Shown here: positions 46,323 through 56,387 of the stretch, one piece after another
How positions within the stretch are numbered: the first letter of the stretch is position 1
How the letters are laid out: each line of letters opens with the position of its first letter
Assembly (NCBI GenBank): GCA_030065615.1
Contig: JASJDR010000020.1
Coordinates: forward strand, 80,737-144,736
Reading direction: 5' to 3'
DNA length: 64,000 nt
Source: Xenococcus sp. MO_188.B8
GTDB taxonomy: Bacteria > Cyanobacteriota > Cyanobacteriia > Cyanobacteriales > Xenococcaceae
Notes under the pieces: generated by a model
What the model saw: the letters and a program-made list of their open reading frames with translations, nothing else
Databases searched by the model: none
What the model was told of the DNA's origin: nothing
Position numbers and translations under genes: made by a program

Positions 46323-47273
46323 ATGAATAATGATTCAGCAAAAATTAATTTAATTTATATTGCTAGTACAGGAAGAAGTGGTTCGACACTTTTAGATATG
46401 CTTTTGGGTTCTCATTCTCAAATTGCTACCGCTGGAGAAATTCAAATTCTGCCTCATGAAATGATAAAGAATGGTGTTAATCAACCTTGTGGATGTGGTC
46501 AAACCGTTGCTGAATGTCCTTTTTGGCATCAAGTAATTGAGCAAGTTCAGCCTCTAGCTAAGCCTCAACCTCAAATTCATTATTTTCGTGAACAACATAA
46601 CACGTCTCACACCTTAAGATATAAACATTTACTAGAGTTCCATTACAAAAATATCCTAGAATCTCAACAAGATGTAATTGATATTTATGGCAAAAATAAC
46701 TATCAACTGTTTGAAAAATTTTTAGATATTACAGAACAGTTTACTCAAGTTAAACCCACTTGGATTGTTGATGCGTCAAAAGATCCTTATCGATTGCTTT
46801 GGCTAGTCAAATCTGATTTATTTAACATTAAAGTTTTGCATCTTGTCAAAAATCCCAAAGCTTTTGCTTATTCAATGACTAGAAGAATTTTAAATAACGA
46901 AAATTATCATGGTCAAGCATATAAATTGACAATTCAAAAAACTGTTTCATGGTTAATTCATAACTATCTCATTAGAAAAATAGCTCAAAATTATCTTAGT
47001 TCGTCAGACTATTTACTCGTCAATTACGAAAAGTTAGCCTCAGAGCCGCAAAAGACTTTTCAAGAAGTTTTAAATTTAATTGGCTGTCAATCTGAAAGTA
47101 ATTTTGAGCAAGAGTTTAAAAGTAATACAATTCACACAATTGCTGGGAATCCGATGCGCTACAAACCCAGAAAAATTATCCTGGATGAAGCTTGGAAAAA
47201 TTCATTTCCTTTCTGGTACCAAAAAACTGTAGATTTGATAGCTTATTTTAGTAAAGCTAAATATGGATACTAA
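46323..47273 (+). CDS. Sulfotransferase (polysaccharide cluster)
   Basis: 316 residues. The 5'-phosphosulfate loop is IASTGRSGSTLLDMLLGSH (about 10-28), followed by CGCGQTVAECPFW, a cysteine pattern common in cyanobacterial sulfotransferases, and VLHLVKNPKAFAYSMTRR for the 3'-phosphate site. It would transfer sulfate from PAPS, most likely to a sugar in the polymer made by this cluster. It is 105 bp after the BY-kinase and 21 bp before the flippase. Confidence 0.87.
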   Translation: MNNDSAKINLIYIASTGRSGSTLLDMLLGSHSQIATAGEIQILPHEMIKNGVNQPCGCGQTVAECPFWHQVIEQVQPLAKPQPQIHYFREQHNTSHTLRYKHLLEFHYKNILESQQDVIDIYGKNNYQLFEKFLDITEQFTQVKPTWIVDASKDPYRLLWLVKSDLFNIKVLHLVKNPKAFAYSMTRRILNNENYHGQAYKLTIQKTVSWLIHNYLIRKIAQNYLSSSDYLLVNYEKLASEPQKTFQEVLNLIGCQSESNFEQEFKSNTIHTIAGNPMRYKPRKIILDEAWKNSFPFWYQKTVDLIAYFSKAKYGY

Positions 47274-47294
47274 TGATCACCAAAAGTTAGGGAC

Positions 47295-48656
47295 ATGCCA
47301 CAGAATAAGGACTTAAAAAAACGTATTCTTAGAGGAGTAGGAGCTAACGGATTTGGTCAGTTAGTAACGGTTCTCATTCAAGTGATAACAGTTCCTCTTT
47401 TTCTCAATTTTTGGGGAAAAGAATTATATGGGGAATGGCTAATAATTACTGCTACGCCAATGTTTCTGTCTATGAGTGATCTTGGCTTTACCATTGCAGC
47501 AGAAAACGAAATGACCATGAAAGTTGCCAAACGCGATCGCAAAGGAGCACTTGAAGTGTTTCAAAGTGTTTGGCTGATTTTACTAACTGTATCAATTATT
47601 GTTGTGGTTAGCATTTTTGCGTTTTTTAATTTAGTTGATACTAATAAGTTTTTATCCATATCCCAATTATCTAGTTCTGAATCAGCTTATATTATTTCTT
47701 TGGTATCTTTTTATGTTTTGTTAGGCATGCAAATAAGTTTGCTTGCAGGAGGATTTAGATGTGATGGCAACTATGCTTTAGGAGTTTGCTGTGTTAATTA
47801 TCTGAGACTATTTGATTATTTAGTAGTTACCGTTGCTATCTACCTGGGAGCATATCCTTTAAATGTTGCTATCTGCTTCGTTGTAGCACGTTCTATCGGC
47901 GTATTATTGATGTACGCTTTATTAAAACAAAAAAGTCCTTGGATTAGCTATGGTTTTCAACATCAGAATTTAGCTACTGTAAGGAATTTAACTAAACCTG
48001 CTGTTGCTAGTATGGGTCTACCTTTAGTAAATGCCATGAGTAATCAGGGAATGGTTCTTATTATCGGTTCTTTATTAACACCGGTTGATGTTGTAGTTTT
48101 TTCCACATTAAGAACATTAAGTCGTCTGGCATTACAATTAATGAGAACAATTAGAGCTACTATATCACCAGAATTATCTACTGCTTATGCAGTCAAAGAT
48201 ATGGTTTTAGCTCGTAAATTACATCGTCGTTCTTGTCAAGTTTCTCTTTGGTTATCTTTAGTAGCAGTTATAGGATTAATATTTTTAGGAGACTTGATTA
48301 TCAAAGTTTGGACAAAAAACACTATAGAAATGAAGTTTACCCTATTTTTGATTATGTTGTTGACTATAGTATTTAGCTCTTTTTGGTATACGAGCTTTGC
48401 TGTTTTAACTTCAACCAATCAACATCATAAAATAGTTCCAAAGTATTTGTTTGTTACTGTATTTTATTTATGTATATGTACAGTAATTGTTCCTTATTTG
48501 GGACTTAATTTTGCTGCCATATGTTTAATGTTTATTGAAATTACCATGTTGGTTCTGGTATTAAAAGAATCTTTAAATTTGCTAGATGAAAAATTGCAAT
48601 TGTATTTGAAATCATTATTTGAATTCAATCAAATATTTAGTTTAGCTAAAAGGTAA
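47295..48656 (+). CDS. Wzx-like lipid-linked oligosaccharide flippase
   Basis: 453 residues with about 12 membrane helices across the whole length, an MATE/MVF-like polysaccharide transporter (Polysacc_synt family): N-terminal KKRILRGVGANGFGQLVTVLIQVI, then FWGKELYGEWLII and SDLGFTIAAENEMT. It probably flips undecaprenyl-linked repeat units to the periplasmic side for the Wzy polymerase that follows. Confidence 0.85.
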   Translation: MPQNKDLKKRILRGVGANGFGQLVTVLIQVITVPLFLNFWGKELYGEWLIITATPMFLSMSDLGFTIAAENEMTMKVAKRDRKGALEVFQSVWLILLTVSIIVVVSIFAFFNLVDTNKFLSISQLSSSESAYIISLVSFYVLLGMQISLLAGGFRCDGNYALGVCCVNYLRLFDYLVVTVAIYLGAYPLNVAICFVVARSIGVLLMYALLKQKSPWISYGFQHQNLATVRNLTKPAVASMGLPLVNAMSNQGMVLIIGSLLTPVDVVVFSTLRTLSRLALQLMRTIRATISPELSTAYAVKDMVLARKLHRRSCQVSLWLSLVAVIGLIFLGDLIIKVWTKNTIEMKFTLFLIMLLTIVFSSFWYTSFAVLTSTNQHHKIVPKYLFVTVFYLCICTVIVPYLGLNFAAICLMFIEITMLVLVLKESLNLLDEKLQLYLKSLFEFNQIFSLAKR

Positions 48657-48700
48657 TACTTCATTTCATTTAATAATTACACTTTATATTTAATGATAAT

Positions 48701-49990
48701 ATGAATTTGTTATTAGCTTTTATTTTAATATCTTTGTACTTGCTTATTATATTGTGGGGCTTGGCAAAGAAAGAAAGAATTTATCAATATCCGTTTTTAG
48801 TTAATGTTTTTTCTTTGGTTTTCATAGGTCCTCAAATAGTCGCCTTGATTAACAGTCCAGGAATTTATGTAACTGATGAAGCTATTTTTCGCGTTCTATT
48901 AATGGGATGCTTTTGTGCCCTCGCATCTTGGTTTGGATATCAAATTACTATTCCTCAAAAATGGTTGCTTAAAAAGCCATTAAATTTGAATATTAATAAG
49001 CTAAATAATTGGGCTGTTATTTACTTAATAATTGGTATCGCCTTCAATTTTCTAATATTGTTTTTGCCAGAAGATGAAGGAATAAAAATTAATGGTCAAT
49101 CATCTGGAATGATTACTATTTTAATTTTTATTATGCGAGGTTTTCTATATATTGGGTTTCCTCTTGTTTTAATGAAATCTCTTAAAAAGAAAACTATCTC
49201 TAACTTAATATTAATGGCTTTTGCCCTTTGTATTCCCTTTTATCATGCAATATTTTTGGGGAAACGTTCTAGTGCTTTTTTACTCATTATTAGTATTTGT
49301 CTCTCATTGTATTTTGTTCGACGATTATTACCATTGCGTTCAATAGCGATTGCAGCAATTATCTTTGCTTTAATCATGAATCTAAATATTAGGGAATATC
49401 GGAATATGTTGATCACTAAAGATTGGCAAAATATTAATAGCATAGAGTTTTTAGGAAATGCCAATAATTATTTATCTCAGGGCAAAATATTAGAGCTACG
49501 TAATGCAGCATTAATGATAGATTTAACAGCGAAAACTGGACGTCTTGGTTGGGGAACACTATATTGGGATCAATTAGTTTTTCGATTTGTACCTGGTCAG
49601 TTAATAGGAAGAGAGCTAAAAAAGAAATTTCAAATTAAAAAAAGTATTGAAGGTAATCATCTTTTAAATGCATACGGCTATCGTAAACCCTTGGGAACTA
49701 CTCCCACTGGAATTGGAGAATCTTTTACTCAATTTGATTATTTTGGAGCTCTTTTATATGCATTTTCAGGAATTTTATGCAAATTGCTCTACTTAAGAGC
49801 CTTGACTTGGAAAACACCTTTAAGTCGTGTTTTGTACATTAGTGTTTTGCAAAATTCTGTTTTAGATACAGTAGTGGTTGGACATTCTTGGTTTTTCTGT
49901 GCCATATTTACTTTGATTATTTTTTGCTTACCGTTAATAATCTTATGTGGTCAAAGTAAATCTTCTTATTCTAATTTATTAAAAGTCTGA
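48701..49990 (+). CDS. Wzy-like O-antigen/exopolysaccharide polymerase
   Basis: 429 residues with about 10-12 hydrophobic helices and a large loop in the second half (roughly 270-345) containing GTLYWDQLVFRFVPGQLIG and TTPTGIGESFTQFDYFG, as in O-antigen polymerases. Sequence is divergent, as expected for Wzy. The order after a flippase and before glycosyltransferases supports the call. It joins repeat units in the periplasm. The start has only weak ribosome-binding sequence. Confidence 0.78.
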   Translation: MNLLLAFILISLYLLIILWGLAKKERIYQYPFLVNVFSLVFIGPQIVALINSPGIYVTDEAIFRVLLMGCFCALASWFGYQITIPQKWLLKKPLNLNINKLNNWAVIYLIIGIAFNFLILFLPEDEGIKINGQSSGMITILIFIMRGFLYIGFPLVLMKSLKKKTISNLILMAFALCIPFYHAIFLGKRSSAFLLIISICLSLYFVRRLLPLRSIAIAAIIFALIMNLNIREYRNMLITKDWQNINSIEFLGNANNYLSQGKILELRNAALMIDLTAKTGRLGWGTLYWDQLVFRFVPGQLIGRELKKKFQIKKSIEGNHLLNAYGYRKPLGTTPTGIGESFTQFDYFGALLYAFSGILCKLLYLRALTWKTPLSRVLYISVLQNSVLDTVVVGHSWFFCAIFTLIIFCLPLIILCGQSKSSYSNLLKV

Positions 49991-49998
49991 AAAAATAT

Positions 49999-51264
49999 AT
50001 GAAAATAGCTTTTTTGCATCCAGGATCACGACATAGTTATGCTATTCCTTATATCTACAATCAGAGTAATTTATTATTCAGAGTATATACTGATTTTTTA
50101 ATTCCTAAAGGTGTAAGTAAACAAATATCAGGTTATGCTAATTTATTTGAATTAAAGAAATTTTCTCAATATTTACAATCCAGAACAAGCTATCAGCTAA
50201 GTGACATCTATTTTAAAACTTGTTATCTGGAAGGCTTACTAGAACTAGCTAAAAGAAGAACCAGTAAGAATCTTTATGAACGTCTTATTGCCCATACTCA
50301 TTTAATTAATTCTTTAAGCAAATCTATGCTAGATGATACTAATAATTTTAATGTAATATATTCATTCCTTATGGGAAGTTTAGAAGGATTTAAAATGATG
50401 CAAAACAAAATTAAAATTTTAGATTTAATTCATCCACCTCATGAGTTTTTAATACCTCTTCTAGAAGCTGAATATCATAAATTTCCTCACTGGACTTCTG
50501 CTAAAGATTTTTATCAAAATAATGCTGATAATTTTTTGATACAGAGGGAAAAAGAAGAATTAGAATTAGCAGATATTGTTTTTGCACCTTCGGCAATCGT
50601 ACAAAGTATTGCTGAAAAATTGATGCCTAAATATCATAATAAAATATATTTAAATCATTATCCAATTCCATCTTGGGTTGATAATTATACAACGAAGATA
50701 GATATAGCAAACAAACAGTTTTCTTCAAAAAAAGATCCTTTAAAAATATTATTTGTTGGTACTGTAAATTTGAGAAAAGGAGTTCAATACTTATTGCCTG
50801 CACTTAGATCGCTTAAAGGCATGAACTTTAAGGCTAAGATTGTTGGATCTATAAGAATTGCTACTAACAAAATTACAGAATATGAAGATATTTGCGAATT
50901 TACTGGATGTCTTAGTAAAAAGGAGTTAGCAGAGGCTTATAAGTGGGCTGATATTTTTATCTTTCCTTCTATCGCAGAGGGTTCTGCGGGAGTTATTTAT
51001 GAAGCAATGAGCTTTGGATTACCTATTTTAACAACCATAGCTAGTGGTTCTGTTGTAAGAGATGGAGTGGATGGATTTGTTTTAAAAAAACCTGATTTTA
51101 ATAGTATTGCAGCAAAGATAGAATTTTTTAATAGAAATAGAAATTTACTTAAAGAAATGTCTACTAAAGCTTATGAAAGAGTAAATGAGTTTTCTTGGAC
51201 AAATAGTATTGATAAGTATAAAATTTTATTCAATCAAGCTACTGCTTCAATCAAGATTTCTTAA
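49999..51264 (+). CDS. Glycosyltransferase family 4
   Basis: 421 residues, GT-B fold. LKILFVGTVNLRKGVQYLLP starts the C-terminal domain (about 249-268), followed by VGSIRIATNKI and the donor site FPSIAEGSAGVIYEAMSFGLPILT with EGSAGVIYEA. It transfers a sugar from a nucleotide donor during repeat-unit assembly on the cytosolic face. It starts 8 bp after the polymerase. Confidence 0.87.
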   Translation: MKIAFLHPGSRHSYAIPYIYNQSNLLFRVYTDFLIPKGVSKQISGYANLFELKKFSQYLQSRTSYQLSDIYFKTCYLEGLLELAKRRTSKNLYERLIAHTHLINSLSKSMLDDTNNFNVIYSFLMGSLEGFKMMQNKIKILDLIHPPHEFLIPLLEAEYHKFPHWTSAKDFYQNNADNFLIQREKEELELADIVFAPSAIVQSIAEKLMPKYHNKIYLNHYPIPSWVDNYTTKIDIANKQFSSKKDPLKILFVGTVNLRKGVQYLLPALRSLKGMNFKAKIVGSIRIATNKITEYEDICEFTGCLSKKELAEAYKWADIFIFPSIAEGSAGVIYEAMSFGLPILTTIASGSVVRDGVDGFVLKKPDFNSIAAKIEFFNRNRNLLKEMSTKAYERVNEFSWTNSIDKYKILFNQATASIKIS

Positions 51265-51278
51265 TATAATTAAAAAGT

Positions 51279-52406
51279 ATGAATATATTAGTCGTTACTT
51301 CACATGATATCCTTAATGATATTTCTGGAACTCCAAAACATATACTTAAGTTAGTTTCGGAATTTGCCAAAAGAAATCATAAAGTATTAGTACTTCATCT
51401 CAAGTATTGTGCAAATCAAAAATTAACTAAGTATGATTATCAATATGGAGTTTTCGTGTATGAAATTCCGCCAATTCAATGGTTTTTAGGTTCTCTTAAA
51501 CTTATTAAAGATTTTGACGCACAAGTTTGTATAGCTTTTACTTATGGTGCAGCAGGTAGATTTTTGCCTGTTTTAAAAATTTACGAAATACCTTTATTGT
51601 ATGAAGTTCATACCGTGTTTAAAAATGTACCTGTTACATCTATTATTCCTTATACATATGAACAATTAGAAAAAAAAGTTTGCAAGTATGCGCAGCATAT
51701 GGTGGTTCTAGGAAATGAAGTAAAGAAAATGTATGTTAATCAGAGAAAATTGGATAAGGATAAAATATCTGTCATTTATCCTTCTGTAACTATTGATGAG
51801 TTTGTTGAAAATTTTCAGGCAGGCCGTTTTCATGAAAAGAAAACAGATACAATCAACGTAACATATTTAGGTAATCTAATTTTTGATAATAACGGAATTG
51901 ATATTTTGCTTGATGCAGCAAAAATAGTTTGCTCTCGTTCTCAGAATATTAATTTTATCTTTGCAGGTCAGCCTTATGATTCAGAAAAAAAGTATCCCAA
52001 ACAGTTATATGAATTGGGCGGCAGAGTCAAATTTGTCTATATCAACAATACATCTGAAGTCAAAGAAATTATGGATCAATCAGATATATTAGCTCATACT
52101 AGAAGATATTCTTTAGATAGCCTATCTGTTCAGAGTAAATTAGCGGTTTATATGGCTAATGGAAAACCCATTGTTGCTACTAATTTTGCTGATTACCAGT
52201 ATCTCATACACGAAAGGCAATGTGGTTATGCGATAGAACCATATCCTGAGTTAATTGCACAAGGAATTCTCCAATTAAGTAATAGTATAGATTCTAGAAT
52301 GATGATGGGTTTAAACAGTTTTAACACAGCTAAAAAATACTTTAATCTTAGCACTGCTGTTGATAGATATTTAACTATACTAAATTCAATTTCTAGAAAG
52401 AGTTAA
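51279..52406 (+). CDS. Glycosyltransferase family 4
   Basis: 375 residues. N-terminal GT4 pattern (TSHDILNDISGTPKHILKLV), linker VIYPSVTIDEFVENF, C-terminal VTYLGNLIFDNNGIDILLDA and a donor region with SLSVQSKLAVYMANGKPIVAT, where the usual EGF..EAMA motif is less conserved. It follows the previous GT by 14 bp. Sugar specificity unknown. Confidence 0.85.
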   Translation: MNILVVTSHDILNDISGTPKHILKLVSEFAKRNHKVLVLHLKYCANQKLTKYDYQYGVFVYEIPPIQWFLGSLKLIKDFDAQVCIAFTYGAAGRFLPVLKIYEIPLLYEVHTVFKNVPVTSIIPYTYEQLEKKVCKYAQHMVVLGNEVKKMYVNQRKLDKDKISVIYPSVTIDEFVENFQAGRFHEKKTDTINVTYLGNLIFDNNGIDILLDAAKIVCSRSQNINFIFAGQPYDSEKKYPKQLYELGGRVKFVYINNTSEVKEIMDQSDILAHTRRYSLDSLSVQSKLAVYMANGKPIVATNFADYQYLIHERQCGYAIEPYPELIAQGILQLSNSIDSRMMMGLNSFNTAKKYFNLSTAVDRYLTILNSISRKS

Positions 52407-52509
52407 TAATTACAATTAGCCACAAAGAATATTGGTATGTAAAAAATAGTTTATCTGTACAAATTAATTTTGTAATTGCTCAACGGTAAACAATATTAGG
52501 AGATGTGTA

Positions 52510-53235
52510 ATGAATCCTTATAGAAATGCTTTTTATCCCAGGCAATCTGAATGGCATGGCAATCAAGATCCTAGGAAACTTTTATCTGCTCACCAAATAC
52601 GCTCTCGTTACTACAAATGGTACACAAAAAATTGGTTGCCAAAAGATAAATCAACTCCAATTTTAGATATAGGCTGCGGTTCAGGCCAGTTTACCTATTT
52701 TCTTAATAAAGAGGGATACAAGTCGACAACAGGAATTGACATAGATGCTCAACAAATTGAATTAGCTCAATCTTTAGGTTTAAATTGCCACTGTGCTGAA
52801 GTAGAAGAATATCTTAGAGATCAAATACAATCTTACGGGGTTATTTCTATGCTGGATATTTTAGAACATTTTACTTGGAAAGAATTGTATCCAATAATGG
52901 AATTAGTCAGAGAAAAGTTAACTATTGGTGGCAAAGTTATAGTAAGCGTTCCTAACGCTGCTAGTCCTCTGGGACTTTCAACCAGATATTCTGATATCAC
53001 TCATGAAACTAGTTTTTCTCCAGCTTCATTATCAGAATTATTTTTCTGCCATGGAATGGAGGTTAGGTCTCTCCGTGATCCCTGGCCAGCACCGATTTCT
53101 GTTCGTCATAAAATTTTCCGTTCTATTGCCATGACTACACGTAAGCTAGAAGGATTACGCTTAAGACTTCTTGGTCTAAGTGTTCCTCAATACTGGTCTC
53201 CTGTCATTTGGGCTGTTGCAGAAAAAAAACCCTGA
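52510..53235 (+). CDS. Class I SAM-dependent methyltransferase
   Basis: 241 residues. Motif I is PILDIGCGSGQFTYFLNKEG (about 55-74), then TGIDIDAQQIELAQ and ISMLDILEHFTW, GGKVIVSVPNAASPLGLSTR. This is an intact Methyltransf_11/23-type fold; in such clusters it probably methylates a sugar or a lipid carrier end (chain-termination or decoration). A good ribosome-binding site (AGGAGA) is 8 bp before the ATG. Confidence 0.85.
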   Translation: MNPYRNAFYPRQSEWHGNQDPRKLLSAHQIRSRYYKWYTKNWLPKDKSTPILDIGCGSGQFTYFLNKEGYKSTTGIDIDAQQIELAQSLGLNCHCAEVEEYLRDQIQSYGVISMLDILEHFTWKELYPIMELVREKLTIGGKVIVSVPNAASPLGLSTRYSDITHETSFSPASLSELFFCHGMEVRSLRDPWPAPISVRHKIFRSIAMTTRKLEGLRLRLLGLSVPQYWSPVIWAVAEKKP

Positions 53236-53300
53236 CTATGAATGGTAAACAAAAAAACCTGATTTTCTTTTTAGATTGAAATTAATAAATAATTTAGTTT

Positions 53301-54503
53301 ATGAGAGTATTAGTAGTCGTTCCTGGATTAGGCAATGTATATGGCGGACCTTCTAAAAGTGTAGTTGAACTCACTCAAGCTTTGGGACACAGGGGAATCA
53401 GTATTGATCTGGTAACAACTAACGCTAATGGTTCTAGTTCATTAGATGTTCCTCTCAATGCCTGGATTAAGAAAGAGTCTTATCGTCTGCAATACTTTCC
53501 CTATTGGGCAGTTAAAGATTATAAAATAAGTTTTTCTCTGACTAGATGGCTGTGGAATAATGTTAAAAATTACGATTTAGTTCATACTAATGCTATTTTT
53601 TCTTATGCCATCTTACCTGCTTATTGGGCTTGTCAAAAAGACCGAGTTCCTTACATAGTTACACCAAGAGGAATGTTGGAACCTTGGGCTTTATCTTATA
53701 AAGCCTGGAAAAAAAATTTTTATTATAGTTTGCTAGAAAAGCCAGCCCTAAATCGAGCCAATGCGATTCATATGTTAGCTTCGACAGAAGCTCAGCGCAC
53801 AGAATCTCTGCAACTAAAAGCACCTGTAACAATTATTCCTAATGGAATTCAGCGTCAAGATTTTGACCCTTTAGTAATTGCCAAGCTTTTTTATCAGAAA
53901 TTTCCTGAAATTAAAGATAAGAAACTGATCATTTTTCTAGGTAGAATAGATCCTAAAAAAGGTTTAGATTTATTGGCAAAAGCTTTTGGTCGTATACATA
54001 ATCAATTTTCTCAAGCTCATTTGATAATTGCCGGTCCAGATAATATTGGATTTTTACAGACTGCTAAAAATTATTTTAGTGAAGCGGGTTGTTTAGATAA
54101 GGTCACTTTTACTGGACTATTAACAGGAGAATTAAAATATTCTGCTCTAGCTGCTGCTAGCATCTATGTTGCACCTTCCTATTCTGAAGGATTTAGTATC
54201 TCAGTTTTAGAAGGGATGGCATCTGGTTTACCTTGCGTTATGACTACTGGATGTAATTTTCCTGAAGCAGCGGAGGTAGCTCATGTAGTCGATATTAATC
54301 CAGAGGCAATAGCAGTAGCTTTAGGTAAATGTCTTGCTAATCCTCAAGAGGCTAAATTTATGGGAGAGAAAGCTCGACAAATGATTTTTGAACAATATAC
54401 TTGGGATAGTATTGCTGCAAAGTTGATTGGTATATATCGTTCAATTATTAATCAACAGCCTTTATCTTCATATTCAGTCAATGGAGTAATTTCAGAATTA
54501 TGA
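53301..54503 (+). CDS. Glycosyltransferase family 4
   Basis: 400 residues, intact GT-B. N-terminal VPGLGNVYGGPSKSVVELTQ, connecting YIVTPRGMLEPWALSYKAWK, IPNGIQRQDFDPL, and C-terminal IIFLGRIDPKKGLDLLAKAF with donor site PSYSEGFSISVLEGMASGLP. It shares ATGA with the next gene, so they are co-translated. It closely resembles wcaI/epsE-like transferases of cyanobacterial EPS clusters; donor sugar not determined. Confidence 0.9.
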   Translation: MRVLVVVPGLGNVYGGPSKSVVELTQALGHRGISIDLVTTNANGSSSLDVPLNAWIKKESYRLQYFPYWAVKDYKISFSLTRWLWNNVKNYDLVHTNAIFSYAILPAYWACQKDRVPYIVTPRGMLEPWALSYKAWKKNFYYSLLEKPALNRANAIHMLASTEAQRTESLQLKAPVTIIPNGIQRQDFDPLVIAKLFYQKFPEIKDKKLIIFLGRIDPKKGLDLLAKAFGRIHNQFSQAHLIIAGPDNIGFLQTAKNYFSEAGCLDKVTFTGLLTGELKYSALAAASIYVAPSYSEGFSISVLEGMASGLPCVMTTGCNFPEAAEVAHVVDINPEAIAVALGKCLANPQEAKFMGEKARQMIFEQYTWDSIAAKLIGIYRSIINQQPLSSYSVNGVISEL

Positions 54504-54946
54504 TTACCACCAGTAATAATTACGAATATTTATATCAAGATAATCAACCAAGGCATCATCATAAATATCTAATGTCACCATTAATGTCAATGTTAGATAA
54601 TGCTACTTCTTCTGGTAAGGAAAAAGCCTCTGTTTTAGATATCGGATGTGGAAATGGTAGCTTAACTAATGAAATTGCAAAAAAAGGTTATAGTGTAGTT
54701 GGAATAGAGGAATCGCATCTTTATCATGGATATTTGAAAAATGTCCTACTTGCGGTTTCTGGGAAAATAGATCAACATTTCACTTCCCTTTGGGATGGAG
54801 GTCATATAAAGTTTTTCTCCGTCAATACATTAAAAACTTTATTAGAATTAGAAGGCTTTATAAATCTTAAATTTGATTTTGCTGGGAGATTTCCTTACAT
54901 TTGGAAATCTATGTTATGTTCTTGTACTTTGAAATCAGAAGCTTAA
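54500..54946 (+). CDS. Class I SAM methyltransferase with internal deletion
   Basis: 148 residues, about 90 short of its family. Motif I (VLDIGCGNGSLTNEIA, about 43-58) and VVGIEES are intact. The frame then jumps to HLYHGYLKNVLLAVSGKIDQ and WDGGHIKFFS, the C-terminal block that in full proteins lies after the acidic motif and 'EH(L/I)'. The central part of the fold with post-I, II and III motifs is missing, without a frameshift. It is unlikely to be catalytically active. It overlaps the upstream GT gene by 4 bp. Confidence 0.75.
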   Translation: MITTSNNYEYLYQDNQPRHHHKYLMSPLMSMLDNATSSGKEKASVLDIGCGNGSLTNEIAKKGYSVVGIEESHLYHGYLKNVLLAVSGKIDQHFTSLWDGGHIKFFSVNTLKTLLELEGFINLKFDFAGRFPYIWKSMLCSCTLKSEA

Positions 54947-54962
54947 AGAATTTAACTTTATC

Positions 54963-55730
54963 ATGCTTAAAGAAGTTACGCCTTTAATTCTTACTTATAA
55001 TGAAGCTCCTAACATTGAACGTACCTTAAAAAAGTTAGAGTGGGCTACTAAAATTATCATTATTGATAGTTACAGTACTGATAATACTTTAGAGCTTGTT
55101 AAGGCTTATCCTCAAGCTCAGGTTTTTCAAAAAAAATTTAATACTCATGCTCAACAGTGGAATTATGGATTAGAGAAGGTAGAAACTGAATGGGTTTTGT
55201 CTTTAGATGCCGATTATGTTTTAACAGATGAGCTGATTACAGAAATACAAAATATATCTAGCTATACTTCTGTAGATGGCTTTTATATTACTTTTAAATA
55301 TTGTATTTTTGGTAAGCCTTTGAGAGCTTCTATTTTACCTCCCCGTCAAGCTTTATTTAGAAAAAAACTCGCTACTTACATCGATGATGGTCATACCCAA
55401 TTGCTAAAAGTTTCAGGGCAAAATAGTTACTTAGTAAATTTTATTTTGCATGATGATCGCAAGTCTTTGACTCATTGGCTATGGGCGCAAGATCGTTATA
55501 TGATTCTTGAAGCTAAAAAACTGACAGAAAATTCTTTTAATAAGCTGAGTTTGGGAGATAAAATTCGTAAGCAAATAATTTTAGCACCTGGGATTATTTT
55601 CTTGTATTGTTTGATTATTAAGGCTGGGATTTTAGATGGTTGGATTGGTTGGTATTATGCCTTACAAAGAATGTTGGCAGAGATTATTTTATCTATCAAG
55701 TTAATTGAATTAAAAATATCAAAATTATGA
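54963..55730 (+). CDS. Glycosyltransferase family 2
   Basis: 255 residues. GT-A fold: VTPLILTYNEAPNIERTLKK, KIIIIDSYSTDNTLEL, then WVLSLDADYVL with the metal-binding DAD, and DDGHTQLLKV. C-terminal hydrophobic stretch (IILAPGIIFLYCLIIKAGIL) may be membrane associated. It resembles the WaaE/KdtX-type sugar transferases. 16 bp after the previous gene. Confidence 0.86.
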   Translation: MLKEVTPLILTYNEAPNIERTLKKLEWATKIIIIDSYSTDNTLELVKAYPQAQVFQKKFNTHAQQWNYGLEKVETEWVLSLDADYVLTDELITEIQNISSYTSVDGFYITFKYCIFGKPLRASILPPRQALFRKKLATYIDDGHTQLLKVSGQNSYLVNFILHDDRKSLTHWLWAQDRYMILEAKKLTENSFNKLSLGDKIRKQIILAPGIIFLYCLIIKAGILDGWIGWYYALQRMLAEIILSIKLIELKISKL

Positions 55731-55771
55731 ATATACATCAATAAAAAATATAGATAAATAAAAATAAATTA

Positions 55772-56377
55772 ATGAATTCAAATATTACCGATACTCATAT
55801 TGAAATCAACCTAGATCCTAAAACTTTAGTAAATCTGAGAGAATATAAATCATCTAATTATGATCGAGGAAAGCCTCATTGGTTGGTAATGATTTGGTGG
55901 TTTGTACAAGCGATCGCATTCCCTTTGAGTTTACATAATTTCAATAATTTTCGTTGTTGGTTACTCCGTTTATTCGGAGCCAAAATTGGTCAAGGAGTTG
56001 TAGTTCGTCCCACTGCTCGCTTTACTTTTCCTTGGAAAGTATCTATTGGAGATTGCAGTTGGATTGGGGATGATGTAGTTTTTTATAGTATTGATAAGAT
56101 TGAAATTGGTTCTCATGTTGTTATTTCCCAAAAATCTTATCTTTGTACTGCAAGTCATGATTTTTGCGATCCAACTTTTCCGACAACGATATCTCCTATT
56201 AGAATTGGCAATGGAGCTTGGATAGCTACAGATTGTTTTGTGGCTCCTGGAGTGACTATTGGTGCAAATGCCGTTATTGGAGCAAGAAGTAGTGTTTTTC
56301 GAGATATTCCTCAACAGCAAGTGGCCTGGGGTAGTCCATGTATTGCTCGTTATACAAGAAAGATGCGTAACTTATAA
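55772..56377 (+). CDS. WcaF-like sugar O-acetyltransferase
   Basis: 201 residues. Left-handed beta-helix with hexapeptide repeats: IGQGVVVRPTARFTFPWKVS, IGDCSWIGDDVVFYSIDKIE, IGNGAWIATDCFVAPGVTIG and ANAVIGARSSVFRDIP. Short N-terminal helix region (HWLVMIWWFVQAIAFPLSL) as in the putative colanic-acid WcaF group. It probably O-acetylates a cluster-made sugar. Confidence 0.88.
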   Translation: MNSNITDTHIEINLDPKTLVNLREYKSSNYDRGKPHWLVMIWWFVQAIAFPLSLHNFNNFRCWLLRLFGAKIGQGVVVRPTARFTFPWKVSIGDCSWIGDDVVFYSIDKIEIGSHVVISQKSYLCTASHDFCDPTFPTTISPIRIGNGAWIATDCFVAPGVTIGANAVIGARSSVFRDIPQQQVAWGSPCIARYTRKMRNL

Positions 56378-56387
56378 GGCTTATTCC

